64,000 nt of DNA from DATBSK01 sp964501785 (lineage in GTDB: Bacteria; Actinomycetota; Acidimicrobiia; IMCC26256; PALSA-555). Location of the stretch: assembly GCA_964501785.1 (NCBI GenBank), contig CAZCUD010000001.1:62001-126000 (forward strand), written 5' to 3'. Each line of letters opens with the position of its first letter. Position 1 is the first letter of the stretch. Positions 50,618-59,079 of this stretch are shown here, one piece after another. The notes below the pieces were generated by a model that was not told the DNA's origin, searched no databases, and was given only the letters and a program-made list of their open reading frames with translations. A program made the position numbers and the translations under genes.

Positions 50618-52168
50618 ATGGAGCAGGCGACCGAGCATCCTCGCCGGTGGGCGATCCTGGCCGTGGTCTGCCTGGCCGTCTTCGTGACGGTCCTCGACGG
50701 GACGATCGTGAACGTCGCGCTGCCGAGCCTCGCCGTCGATCTCGGTGCGACCACGCGCGAGCTCCAGTGGATCGTCGACGCGTACCTCCTCGTGTTCACC
50801 GGGCTCCTCCTCGCGGCCGGAGGCCTCGGCGATCGCTACGGGCGACGACGCGCGCTCGTCATCGGTCTGATCGCGTTCGCTGCGACCTCGGCGCTGGCGG
50901 GGATCGCCGGAACCTCCACCGAGCTGATCGCGGCACGCGCCCTGATGGGCGTCGGCGCCGCACTCATCTTCCCGGCGACGCTCGCCATCATCTCGAACAC
51001 CTTCGTCGACCCGATCGAGCGTGCGAAGGCGATCGGCGTGTGGAGCGCCACGAGCGGCGTCGCAGTTGCCGCGGGACCCATCGTCGGCGGGTGGCTGCTG
51101 GAGCACTTCTGGTGGGGCTCGATCTTCTTCGTCAACGTCCCCGTCGTCGCCGTCGCGCTGCTCGGGGTGTGGCGCTTCGTACCCGAGTCGCGCGAGGCCG
51201 GCGCACCGCGCCTCGACTGGCCCGGGCTCCTGCTGTCGATCGGCGCGATCGGGACCCTCGTCTTCGTGATCATCGAGGCGCCCGAATGGGGCTGGCTGAG
51301 CGCGCAGACGATCGCCGGCTTCGGAGCGGCGATCGTGCTCCTGGGGGTGTTCGTCACCTGGGAGCTGCGGGTGCCGCACCCGATGTTGCCGGTACGGATC
51401 TTCCGCAACCTCCGCTTCAGCGCCGCGAGCGCGTCGATCACCGCCGCCTTCTTCGCGCTGTTCGGCTTCATCTTCCTCATCACGCAGTACTTCCAGCTCA
51501 TCCGCGGCTACTCGCCGCTCGAGGCCGGGCTGCGGACGCTGCCCGTCGCCATCGCGATCGCGATCTCGTCGCTGGCCGCTCCCCGCGTGGTGAACCGCGT
51601 CGGCACTACCCGGGTCGTCGCGGCCGGGCTGGGACTCATGGCCGTCGCCTTCGTATGGATCTCGACGGCGTCGGCGGCGACGCCCTACCTCGAGATCGTG
51701 GGCCAGATGATCGTGCTGGGCACCGGCCTCGGCTGCACCACGGCTCCGGCCACCGAGTCGATCATGGGGTCGGTCTCGCTCGGCAAGGCGGGAGTCGGCT
51801 CGGCGGTCAACGACACGACCCGTGAGCTCGGTGGCACGCTCGGCGTCGCCGTCGTCGGGAGCGTGTTCAGCTCGATCTACGTCGGAGCGCTCCGGGACGG
51901 ATCGGTGTTCACCACCCTGCCCGAGGACGCTCGCCGCGTGACCGAGGAGTCCGTCGGTGCCGCCGGCGAGGTCGCCACGCAGATCGGGCCCTTGGCCCCG
52001 ACGTTCCTCCGTGAGGTCTCGGACGCGTTCCTCACCGGGCTCTCGATCGCCTGCTTCGTGGTCGCCGGGGTGGCGATGCTCGGCGCGCTCGTCGCGGCGC
52101 GCTGGCTGCCGGCTCGCGCCGCCGACGACGCGGCACCCGAGCGACAGGAGCTCGCGACGACGTCGTGA
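50618..52168 (+). CDS. MFS multidrug efflux pump, DHA2 (EmrB/QacA) family
   Basis: 516 residues with 14 helices. DHA2 motifs: VLDGTIVNVALPSL (helix 1), GGLGDRYGRRRALV (motif A loop), AARALMGVGAALIFPATLA (motif B/C) and GVWSATSGVAVAAGPIVGG (motif C). It exports drugs or other hydrophobic compounds with protons. The TetR neighbour probably controls it. The ATG has only GGGGG upstream; the frame opens further left without a better start. Confidence 0.92.
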   Translation: MEQATEHPRRWAILAVVCLAVFVTVLDGTIVNVALPSLAVDLGATTRELQWIVDAYLLVFTGLLLAAGGLGDRYGRRRALVIGLIAFAATSALAGIAGTSTELIAARALMGVGAALIFPATLAIISNTFVDPIERAKAIGVWSATSGVAVAAGPIVGGWLLEHFWWGSIFFVNVPVVAVALLGVWRFVPESREAGAPRLDWPGLLLSIGAIGTLVFVIIEAPEWGWLSAQTIAGFGAAIVLLGVFVTWELRVPHPMLPVRIFRNLRFSAASASITAAFFALFGFIFLITQYFQLIRGYSPLEAGLRTLPVAIAIAISSLAAPRVVNRVGTTRVVAAGLGLMAVAFVWISTASAATPYLEIVGQMIVLGTGLGCTTAPATESIMGSVSLGKAGVGSAVNDTTRELGGTLGVAVVGSVFSSIYVGALRDGSVFTTLPEDARRVTEESVGAAGEVATQIGPLAPTFLREVSDAFLTGLSIACFVVAGVAMLGALVAARWLPARAADDAAPERQELATTS

Positions 52169-52179
52169 CCCGCTCGGGT

Positions 52180-52794
52180 CTAGGCGGCGTCGGTGTGCGA
52201 GACGCGCCACGCCGCGGTCGCGGTGTCGACCTCGACGAGGCGTCGCACCTCGGCCGACGCGGCCCGCAGCTCCTCGCTGAGCGAGCCCCGCGGGTCGTCG
52301 CGGGTGAGGAGTGCGACCTTGGCGTGGAAGCGCTCGAGCTGCACGTCCGGGCGCACGCTGTAGCGGGCGAAGGTGATGCTGCCCGAGCGGCGCAGGTCGA
52401 CCACGAGCGAGCGCAGCTCGCGCAGCGTGTCGGCCGCGAGCACCCGCCGCACCGACTCGTCGTCGTCGGCTGCGAGCCCGGCGAGGGCCTCGTCGAGCTC
52501 GTCGACGTCGACGCCGCGCTGCTCGGCCGTGCGTGCGACCAGTCGGGCGACCTTCTTGCCGAACCGGCTGCGGATCTCGTCCATCGGGAGCTCGTCGTCA
52601 CCGACGGCATCCAGCACCATGGCCGCGATCGCCTCGCGCTCGCTGCCCCCGTCGACGAGCACCAGCGAGGCGATCCCGAGCACCTCACCGAGCGACGGCG
52701 TCGCCGGCCCGAAGCGAGGCCGTGACTCGTGGCGCGCCGCGGCCCACTCCGTCGCCTTGAAGAACCGCTTCGAGAGTCCGATCTCGGGGGCCAT
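52180..52794 (-). CDS. HD-domain-like protein with lost metal ligands
   Basis: 204 residues from ATG. The segment TPSLGEVLGIASLVLVDGGSEREAIAAMVLDAVGDDELPMDEIRSRFGKKVARLV follows the HD domain of RelA/SpoT-type hydrolases, in which the pattern is HPLxVA..LLHDxVED..FGxxVAxLV. Here the first His is lost, the HD pair is LD, and ED is GD. The fold is likely kept without catalysis, perhaps as a nucleotide sensor. The C-terminal half has no recognised domain. Confidence 0.72.
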   Translation of the reverse strand: MAPEIGLSKRFFKATEWAAARHESRPRFGPATPSLGEVLGIASLVLVDGGSEREAIAAMVLDAVGDDELPMDEIRSRFGKKVARLVARTAEQRGVDVDELDEALAGLAADDDESVRRVLAADTLRELRSLVVDLRRSGSITFARYSVRPDVQLERFHAKVALLTRDDPRGSLSEELRAASAEVRRLVEVDTATAAWRVSHTDAA

Positions 52795-52801
52795 CCTTCG
52801 G

Positions 52802-52807
52802 AATGTA
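52802..52807 (-). promoter_or_regulatory. -10 box TACATT (leaderless)
   Basis: Minus-strand TACATT ends 7 nt before ATG 52794. The intervening CGAAGG could also act as a ribosome-binding site. Confidence 0.5.
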
Positions 52808-52880
52808 CCGAGAGGCGATCGGCGAGCCGCGGATCCCGGGAGCCGCGAGCCCCCCGGGCGCGCCGCCGCCGCTCGCTCGC

Positions 52881-52886
52881 TAGCGT
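52881..52886 (+). promoter_or_regulatory. -10 box TAGCGT (leaderless)
   Basis: TAGCGT ends 6 nt before GTG 52893. Confidence 0.5.
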
Positions 52887-52892
52887 GCCGAC

Positions 52893-53795
52893 GTGCGCAT
52901 CGGGATCTTCGCGGGACACGTCGACACGGGACCGATCGACAAGGTGGTCGCAGCGGCCCGGACCGCGGCCGACGACGGGTTCCCGTCGTTCTGGCTGCCC
53001 CAGATCTTCGGGCTCGACGCGCTGACCGCACTCGCGGTCGTCGCGCGGGACGTGCCCGAGATCGAGCTCGGCACCGCGGTCGTGCCGACGTACCCGCGCC
53101 ACCCGGTCGTGCTGGCGCAGCAGGCGCTCACGACGCAGGCCATCAGCGGTGGCCGGTTGGTCCTCGGGGTCGGGCTGTCGCACCAGCCGGTGATCGAGGG
53201 GATGTTCCGTCTCTCGTTCGACAAGCCGGTGCGGCACATGCGCGAGTACCTGGAGGTGCTCGTGCCGCTGGTGCGCGGCGACGCGGTCTCGTACCAGGGG
53301 GAGACGCTCGGCGCCGGGATCGGCCTCGACGTGAAGGGAGCGAGCCCTGTCCCCGTGCTCGTGGCCGCGCTGGGGCCGAAGATGCTCGCGCTCGCCGGTC
53401 GGGTCGCCGACGGCACCGCGACGTGGATGACGGGCCCGGCGACGATCGCCGATCACATCGTGCCCACGATCACGGCCGCCGCCGAGGACGCGGGCCGCCC
53501 CGCACCCCGGGTCGCGGTCGGCCTGCCGATCTGCGTGACGGACGACGAGTCGGCGGCGCGCGCGGGCGCCGCCGAGGTGTTCCAGATCTACGGGACCCTG
53601 CCTTCGTACCGGGCGATGCTCGACCGAGAGGGGGTCGACGGCCCGGGTGACGTCGCGGTGGTGGGCGACGAGGACGCGGTGCGAGGCGCCCTGGCGCACC
53701 TCGAGTCGATCGGCGCGAGCGACTTCATCGCGAATATCTTCGGCTCACCGGAGGAGCGCGAACGCACGCGCGCGCTCCTCCAGTCGCTCGTCTAG
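52893..53795 (+). CDS. LLM-class F420-dependent oxidoreductase (copy 1)
   Basis: 300 residues with a luciferase-like TIM barrel. Seen: AADDGFPSFWLPQIFG, ELGTAVVPTYPRHPVVLAQQALT, GGRLVLGVGLSH and VLVAALGPKMLALAGRVADG, all typical of F420-dependent members. These reduce or oxidise secondary alcohols, sugars or N,O-compounds with coenzyme F420. Flanking genes do not reveal the substrate. Converges with the HAD gene. Confidence 0.88.
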   Translation: MRIGIFAGHVDTGPIDKVVAAARTAADDGFPSFWLPQIFGLDALTALAVVARDVPEIELGTAVVPTYPRHPVVLAQQALTTQAISGGRLVLGVGLSHQPVIEGMFRLSFDKPVRHMREYLEVLVPLVRGDAVSYQGETLGAGIGLDVKGASPVPVLVAALGPKMLALAGRVADGTATWMTGPATIADHIVPTITAAAEDAGRPAPRVAVGLPICVTDDESAARAGAAEVFQIYGTLPSYRAMLDREGVDGPGDVAVVGDEDAVRGALAHLESIGASDFIANIFGSPEERERTRALLQSLV

Positions 53796-53798
53796 CGA

Positions 53799-54503
53799 CT
53801 ACTCGGCGCTCTCGGCCCTGGTGGCGCCGAGGAGCGCATCGAGCTCGGCGAGCGCCGGCCGGGGATCGGGCCCGACGACGATCCCGTGCATCCCCACCTC
53901 GCGTGCCGCGGCGACGTTCGCTTCGAAGTCGTCGAGGAAGACGGTGCGGTGGGCCTCGCGCTCGTCGAGGCCGAGCCGCTCCAGCGTGAGCAGGTAGATC
54001 GCAGGGTCGGGCTTGCGGATCCCCTCGTGGCAGGAGTCGACGATCAGGTCGAAGTGCGCGTCGACGTCGACCATCGCCCGCCAGTGGTCGCCGTACTCGC
54101 GCACGTTGTTGGTCAGGATCGCGGTCACCACGCCACGACCGCGCAGCTCGCGCACCGTCTCGATGACGACGGATCGGTCGACGTCGTCCTCGACGATCGA
54201 GCGGAACATGTCGCCCGCGTCGAACTGCATCCCGGCCGCGCTCGCCGCTCGGGCGATCGCGTCGAGCGCCTCGACCATCGCGAGCTCACCCCGCTCGAGT
54301 CGGTGCCACGGATGGTCGGTGTCGGTGCCGTAGTCACCGAAGACCACGCGCACCAACGCGTCGGGATCGGCGCCCTGGGCGCGCGCGTAGGCGTGGGCCG
54401 CGCCGAAGGGCGACGGTGTGAACACGCCGCCGAAGTCGAAGACGACCGCGTGGACGTCCCCCGGCTCCGCGGCCGTTCGGTCGGCGGTGTCGGTGTCTGG
54501 CAT
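53799..54503 (-). CDS. HAD-superfamily hydrolase
   Basis: 234 residues from ATG. HAD motifs: VVFDFGGVF (nucleophile Asp, although the +2 Asp is replaced by Gly), AILTNN (motif II Thr), IRKPDPAIY (Lys) and FLDDFEANV (motif IV). Members dephosphorylate small molecules or dehalogenate; the DFGG variant occurs in epoxide-hydrolase-like and other HAD proteins. It is divergent from the SDR gene, the starts only 19 nt apart. Confidence 0.87.
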   Translation of the reverse strand: MPDTDTADRTAAEPGDVHAVVFDFGGVFTPSPFGAAHAYARAQGADPDALVRVVFGDYGTDTDHPWHRLERGELAMVEALDAIARAASAAGMQFDAGDMFRSIVEDDVDRSVVIETVRELRGRGVVTAILTNNVREYGDHWRAMVDVDAHFDLIVDSCHEGIRKPDPAIYLLTLERLGLDEREAHRTVFLDDFEANVAAAREVGMHGIVVGPDPRPALAELDALLGATRAESAE

Positions 54504-54508
54504 GGCCG

Positions 54509-54515
54509 TAGGGTA
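54509..54515. promoter_or_regulatory. Overlapping divergent -10 boxes (HAD / SDR)
   Basis: TAGGGTA is read as TAGGGT on the plus strand (8 nt before GTG 54523) and as TACCCT on the minus strand (6 nt before ATG 54503). The two hexamers are offset by one base pair, so both transcripts need the same base pairs melted. Confidence 0.7.
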
Positions 54516-54522
54516 CGGCCCG

Positions 54523-55347
54523 GTGCCCACAGGACCCACGACCGGTGGCGAGGGAGTCGACGACACGCCCGTCCCCGACTATCCCGGGCTCCTGCGGCTC
54601 GACGCACGTTCGTTCGTCGTGCTCGGGGCCGGGCAGGGGATCGGCCGCCAGGCCGCGGGCGCGCTCGCGGCGGCGGGTGCGCGGGTCGCGTGCGTCGACG
54701 TGGAGCGCGACCGGGCCGAACGGGTGGCGGGTGAGGTCGGCGGCGTCGCGCTGACCGGCGACATGACGGATCGGGACGACGTCGAGCGCGTCGTCGAGGG
54801 GACGATCGAGGCGTTCGGGGGGCTGGACGGGATCGTCGACGTGATCGGCATGGCCCGGTACGCGTCGCTGCTCGAGGTGACCGACGACGAGTGGGCCTGG
54901 CACTTCGACATCGTGCTGCGCCACGCGCAGCTCACCGTGCAGCACGGGGGACGACGACTCGCCGAGCGGGGCGGGGTGATGGTCTTCGTGGCCTCCGCCT
55001 CGGGCATCACGTCGGCACCACGTCACGGCGCGTACGGCGCGGCCAAGGCCGCGCTGATGTCGCTCGTGCGCACCGCGGCGGTCGAGCTCGGCCCGTCGGG
55101 CGTGCGCGTGAACGCGGTCGCGCCGGGCGTCGTGTGGACGCCGCGCGTGTCGGCGCTCCTCGGTGACGAGGGGGAGGCACGCAACCGGGCGAACACCCCG
55201 TTGCGACGGGTCGCGCAACCGGCCGACATCGCCGCCGCGGTCCTCTTCCTGTGCTCCGACCTCGCGGGCTACGTCACCGGCCAGACCCTGGTCGTCGACG
55301 GCGGCGTCGGCGCGAAGTTCCCCTATCCGATGGCCGAGGACGCCTGA
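54523..55347 (+). CDS. Short-chain dehydrogenase/reductase
   Basis: 274 residues from a leaderless GTG. Seen: VVLGAGQGIGRQAAG (NAD(P)-binding), GMARYASLL in place of NNAG, ASASGITSAPRHGAYGAAKAAL (Ser, Tyr, Lys catalytic set) and FLCSDLAGYVTGQTLVVDGG. It oxidises or reduces a hydroxyl of a small or lipid substrate. It heads a run of four plus-strand genes that includes a hotdog thioesterase-like protein and an enoyl-CoA hydratase, so an acyl-CoA substrate is plausible. Confidence 0.92.
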   Translation: MPTGPTTGGEGVDDTPVPDYPGLLRLDARSFVVLGAGQGIGRQAAGALAAAGARVACVDVERDRAERVAGEVGGVALTGDMTDRDDVERVVEGTIEAFGGLDGIVDVIGMARYASLLEVTDDEWAWHFDIVLRHAQLTVQHGGRRLAERGGVMVFVASASGITSAPRHGAYGAAKAALMSLVRTAAVELGPSGVRVNAVAPGVVWTPRVSALLGDEGEARNRANTPLRRVAQPADIAAAVLFLCSDLAGYVTGQTLVVDGGVGAKFPYPMAEDA

Positions 55348-55414
55348 GGGCCGCGAGGCACGACTGGATAGGGTGACGCGCCCGCATCGAGGATCCCGCA
55401 GGAGGAGGGCGAAC

Positions 55415-56194
55415 GTGACGTCGGCGCGCCGCGAGACGAAGATCGGCTTCACCTCCGAGCTCGGCCTCGCCGTGCGCGGTGGTGGCGACGACATGCTCCA
55501 CGGCACCGCACCGATCCGCCCCGAGCTGTGCGTCCCCGAGGCGGGCGTGCTCCGCCCGTCGGTGCTGCTCACCTGGGCAGACATCCTCATCGGCTCGCTC
55601 GCCAACGAGCAGACGCTGCCGCGCATCTGCATGACCGTCGACCTCGGCGTGCGCGTGGTGCGCCCGATCCCGGCCGGCGTCGAGCTGCACTCGTGTGGCC
55701 GACTGCTGAAGGCCGGCCGCACCCTCACGTTCGGCGAGACGACCTTCACGCTCGAGGGCTCCGACGAGATCGTCGCGGTCGCGCTCGGCACGTTCGTCGC
55801 GTCGCCGCGTCCGCAGGACGTCGGTGTGTCGGTGCTCCACGGCGACGACACCGTGCCCGGCCGTCAGGTGGACGCGCCGACCGAGCCGGTGTCGCAGATG
55901 CTGGGCAGCGTCGTGATCGGGCCCGGCGTGGTCGAGGTGCCGCGGCACGAGCGCGTCCTCAACTGGGCCGACACCGTGCAGGGCGGCGCGATCGCCGCGT
56001 GCGCAGAGGAGGCCGTGCTCGCGCTCGGCGCGGGCTTCAACCCCACCGAGCTGGAGATCCGCTACCTCGGTGCCGTGCGCGAGGGTCCGATGCGCGCCAC
56101 CGCGACCCCTCTCGGGCCGTGGGTGCGCGTCGAGGTGGTCGACACCGGCAACGACGATCGCCCGGTCGCGATCGCGGCCGCTCGGGGCGACTGA
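55415..56194 (+). CDS. Tandem hotdog-fold thioesterase-like protein
   Basis: 259 residues from GTG with GGAGGGCGAAC upstream. Two hotdog-like halves: residues 25-140 (VLRPSVLLTWADILIGSLA, LGVRVVRPIPAGVELHSCGRLLKAGRTLTFGETTF) and residues 160-255 (VLNWADTVQGGAIAACAEEAVL, ELEIRYLGAVREGPMRATATPLG). The central helix with Asp (WAD) in both fits PaaI-type thioesterases. It probably cleaves an acyl-CoA linked to the SDR and crotonase. Confidence 0.82.
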   Translation: MTSARRETKIGFTSELGLAVRGGGDDMLHGTAPIRPELCVPEAGVLRPSVLLTWADILIGSLANEQTLPRICMTVDLGVRVVRPIPAGVELHSCGRLLKAGRTLTFGETTFTLEGSDEIVAVALGTFVASPRPQDVGVSVLHGDDTVPGRQVDAPTEPVSQMLGSVVIGPGVVEVPRHERVLNWADTVQGGAIAACAEEAVLALGAGFNPTELEIRYLGAVREGPMRATATPLGPWVRVEVVDTGNDDRPVAIAAARGD

Positions 56195-56881
56195 GTGCCT
56201 CGCCTGCCGAGCACGACGACCGAGCGCCTCGAGACGTTCAGCGACGGCGTGCTCGCCATCGCGATCACGCTGCTCGTGCTCGAGATCAGCATCCCCGACG
56301 TGGGTGGAGGAGACCTCGGGCAGGCCTTGCTCGACCAGTGGCCGTCGTACGCCGCGTTCCTCCTGAGCTTCGTCGTGATCGGCATCATGTGGGTGAGCCA
56401 CCACTCGATGTTCGAGCGCATCGCGCGCATCGACCGACGCCTGCTGTTCCTCAACCTCTTCCTGCTGCTCGGGATCGCGTTCTTGCCGTTCCCGACGGCG
56501 TTGCTGGCGGCCTACGTGCAGGACTCGGGCGCGAACTCCCATCTCGCCGCCGCGATCTACAGCGCGACGATGGCGCTGATCGGTGTCGCGTTCTTCTTGA
56601 TGTGGCATCACCTGTACCGGCGCCCCCATCTGCTCGTCGACGGCATCGACGCGCGGATGATGCGAGGTGCCATGCACCGCTCGCTCGTCGGGCCGATCGT
56701 CTACACGCTGTCGATCGGACTCGCGTTCATCAGCGCGGTCGCGTGCTTCGTGGTCTACGCCTTGATCGCGCTCTACTTCGCGGCCGGCCCGTCGAGCCGG
56801 GCCGCGACCCCCGACGCCCTGGATCCGGACGCGCCGGATCGCGACGAGACGACGCCGGCGGGGCCGGCGAAGGAGACCTGA
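56195..56881 (+). CDS. TMEM175-family potassium channel (copy 2)
   Basis: 228 residues, GTG immediately after the previous stop (TGAGTG). Six helices; signature ERLETFSDGVLAIAITLLVLEI. Compared with copy 1 the pore helix is FSDGVLAIAI against FSDGVFAIAM. It sits in the middle of an acyl-CoA operon and its stop overlaps the next start (TGATG). A cytoplasmic tail rich in Asp and Pro follows the last helix. Confidence 0.88.
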   Translation: MPRLPSTTTERLETFSDGVLAIAITLLVLEISIPDVGGGDLGQALLDQWPSYAAFLLSFVVIGIMWVSHHSMFERIARIDRRLLFLNLFLLLGIAFLPFPTALLAAYVQDSGANSHLAAAIYSATMALIGVAFFLMWHHLYRRPHLLVDGIDARMMRGAMHRSLVGPIVYTLSIGLAFISAVACFVVYALIALYFAAGPSSRAATPDALDPDAPDRDETTPAGPAKET

Positions 56882-57687
56882 TGTCGTTCATCCAGATCGA
56901 GAAGCCGCGAGAGCACGTGACGCTCGTGACGTTGAACCGTCCCGAGCGGATGAACGCGATGGCGTTCGACGTGATGATCCCGCTGCGCGACGCGCTCCGC
57001 GACATCAGCCACGACAACGACTGTCGGGTGGTGGTCATCACCGGCGCCGGGCACGGGTTCTGCTCGGGGGCCGACCTGGTCGGCACGGGCATGGTGCCGA
57101 ACATCGACGGGCTGAAGCGCACGAGCATCGCCCGGCGCGCCATGAAGGTGCTCGACGACGTGATCCTCTCGATCCGCGACATGCACCAACCGGTCATCGC
57201 CGCGGTCAACGGTGCGGCGATCGGCGGCGGCTTCTGCCTCGCGTCGGCTTGCGACCTCCGGTACGCGTCGGACACCGCCTACTTCCGCGCCGCCGGCATC
57301 AACAACGGGCTCACGTCGACCGAGCTCGGCATCAGCTATCTGCTGCCGCGCCAGATCGGCTTCTCGCGCGCGTTCGACATCCTGATCACCGGGCGCGACG
57401 TCGATGCCGCCGAGGCCGAGCGCATCGGCTTCGTGTCGAAGGTCGTCCCCGGCGACGCGCTGCTCGACCAGTGCTACGAGGCCGCGGCGGGGATCATCGG
57501 CTTCAGCCACATCGGTGTCGAGCTCACGAAGCAGCTCCTGTGGGCGAGCCTCGACGCCGCCAGCCTGCACTCGCAGATGAACCACGAAGGCCACGCCCAG
57601 CTCTACGTGCGGATGACCACCGGCAACTTCGAGGAGAAGATCGCCGCGTGGAAGGAGGGGCGCACGCCCGTCTACACGGACGAGTGA
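56881..57687 (+). CDS. Enoyl-CoA hydratase
   Basis: 268 residues from the ATG that shares its A with the upstream TGA. Crotonase motifs: LNRPERMNAM, GHGFCSGADLVGTG and NGAAIGGGFCLASACDLRYAS (oxyanion hole), and STELGISYLLPR with the catalytic Glu. It hydrates trans-2-enoyl-CoA. The C-terminus (FEEKIAAWKEGRTPVYTDE) is typical of the actinobacterial EchA group. Converges with an LLM gene. Confidence 0.94.
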   Translation: MSFIQIEKPREHVTLVTLNRPERMNAMAFDVMIPLRDALRDISHDNDCRVVVITGAGHGFCSGADLVGTGMVPNIDGLKRTSIARRAMKVLDDVILSIRDMHQPVIAAVNGAAIGGGFCLASACDLRYASDTAYFRAAGINNGLTSTELGISYLLPRQIGFSRAFDILITGRDVDAAEAERIGFVSKVVPGDALLDQCYEAAAGIIGFSHIGVELTKQLLWASLDAASLHSQMNHEGHAQLYVRMTTGNFEEKIAAWKEGRTPVYTDE

Positions 57688-57697
57688 CGCCTACGCA

Positions 57698-58690
57698 TCA
57701 AGAAGAGAGCAGCGCCGCGGCGAAGGCGCGGATCTCGCGCTCCCAGTCGGGGCCCGCGGGGGTGTAGAGGAGGTCGGTGACGCCGGAGGCGGCAGCCGCC
57801 TCGGCTCGTCCCCGCAGGTCGTCGGGCGGGCCGACCCAGCCGAACCCGCCGATCCCGTCGCCGGCCGCCTCGAGGATCGCCCGATCGCGCGGCATCACGT
57901 GGGTGGCATGACCCTCGTGGACGGCGAGGTGGCGCTCACCCTCGGGACGCTCGGCCTCGATCGCGGCTCGCCACTCGGCACCGAACGGCAAGCCGTCGAC
58001 CGCGGCACCCGCGCCCTGCCAGGTGCCGTGGTACGCGAGCACATACCAGGGTCCGACGGCGTCGCGCACCCGCGGCGACGTGAGCGACTCGCCCTCGTCG
58101 AGCACGGTGCCGTTGACCATCTGCACGCACCAGTCGAAGCCGTCGAGGCCGCCGCCGATCGTGATGATGCCGTCGGCGATCTCGCGGGCGATCTCCTGAC
58201 CCTTCGGACCGAGCGCCGACAGCAGCAGCGGGACGTCGATCGGTCGAGGCGCCGAGAGCTCGGCGTGGTGGAGCATCTGGGTGCGCGCGTCCTCGTACTC
58301 GACGACGTCCCCGCGCAGCAGCCCCCGGAGCGCCTCGAAGTAGTCGCGGGTCGTCGCCCACGACAGCGCGCCCTTCCCCATCACCCAGCGCGCGCTCGCG
58401 CCGGTCCCGAAGCCGTACGCCACGCGCCCGGGTGCGATGCCCTCGAGCGTCGCGATCGCGGCGGCGGTCGTCATCACGTGCCGCAGGTTCGGGACCAGCA
58501 CCGCCGTCCCGAGCGGCACGGTCGTCTCGCGCGCGGTCAGGGCGAGCCACACGAAGATGTCCTCGTAGATGCCCGCCGAGTCGAACAACCAGACGCGCTC
58601 GTACCCGAGGTCCTCGGCGAGCCGCGCGAGGTCGACGGTGCGCGGTCCGGGTGGGAACCCGACGGTCAGCTTGGGGATCGTGGCTGCCAC
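57698..58690 (-). CDS. LLM-class F420-dependent oxidoreductase (copy 2)
   Basis: 330 residues from GTG 58690; the frame is open upstream. Seen: DLARLAEDLGYERVWLFDS, TTVPLGTAVLVPNLRHVMTTA and IAPGRVAYGFGTGASARW, all typical of F420-dependent luciferase-like proteins. It differs from copy 1 mainly in the substrate loop. Substrate unknown. Leaderless TACGCT box 7 nt upstream. Confidence 0.87.
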   Translation of the reverse strand: MAATIPKLTVGFPPGPRTVDLARLAEDLGYERVWLFDSAGIYEDIFVWLALTARETTVPLGTAVLVPNLRHVMTTAAAIATLEGIAPGRVAYGFGTGASARWVMGKGALSWATTRDYFEALRGLLRGDVVEYEDARTQMLHHAELSAPRPIDVPLLLSALGPKGQEIAREIADGIITIGGGLDGFDWCVQMVNGTVLDEGESLTSPRVRDAVGPWYVLAYHGTWQGAGAAVDGLPFGAEWRAAIEAERPEGERHLAVHEGHATHVMPRDRAILEAAGDGIGGFGWVGPPDDLRGRAEAAAASGVTDLLYTPAGPDWEREIRAFAAALLSS

Positions 58691-58697
58691 GGTCGGC

Positions 58698-58703
58698 AGC
58701 GTA
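58698..58703 (-). promoter_or_regulatory. -10 box TACGCT (leaderless)
   Basis: Minus-strand TACGCT ends 7 nt before GTG 58690. The same hexamer lies before dtd at 4069. Confidence 0.5.
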
Positions 58704-58784
58704 GGTGGTGACCCGCACCGCACGTCTCCCGCGGCGTCTACCGTGAGCTCTCGGGCGGACCGGCACGACGAAGGGTGCGATTCG

Positions 58785-59030
58785 ATGGGGTTCCTCGACA
58801 AGGCCAAAGACGCGGCCAAGACCGTCGGCGAGAAGAGCCAGGAGGCGTTCGCCGCCGGCAAGGAGAAGGTCGACGAGTCGATCGCCAAGCAGAAGATCGG
58901 CGATCTGAAGGAAGACCTGGGCGGGATCGTCTACCTGCAGCGCACCGGTGCGGCGCCCGACGACGCCGAGGCCCAGATCGACCGGATCGTCGGCGAGATC
59001 CGCGAGCTGGAGGCGCGCGCCGCGGAGTGA
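58785..59030 (+). CDS. Small charged helical protein, unknown
   Basis: 81 residues from ATG with GAAGGGTG upstream. It begins MGFLDKAKDAAKTVGEKSQEAF, a Lys/Ala amphipathic helix as found in many short actinobacterial proteins, and ends in a second charged helix (DDAEAQIDRIVGEIRELEARAAE). The first helix may bind membranes. No signal or domain. Function unknown. Confidence 0.65.
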   Translation: MGFLDKAKDAAKTVGEKSQEAFAAGKEKVDESIAKQKIGDLKEDLGGIVYLQRTGAAPDDAEAQIDRIVGEIRELEARAAE

Positions 59031-59079
59031 GCGCTCAACCGACCGGGCCATCCGGCACACTCGACGACGACCGCGCCTG

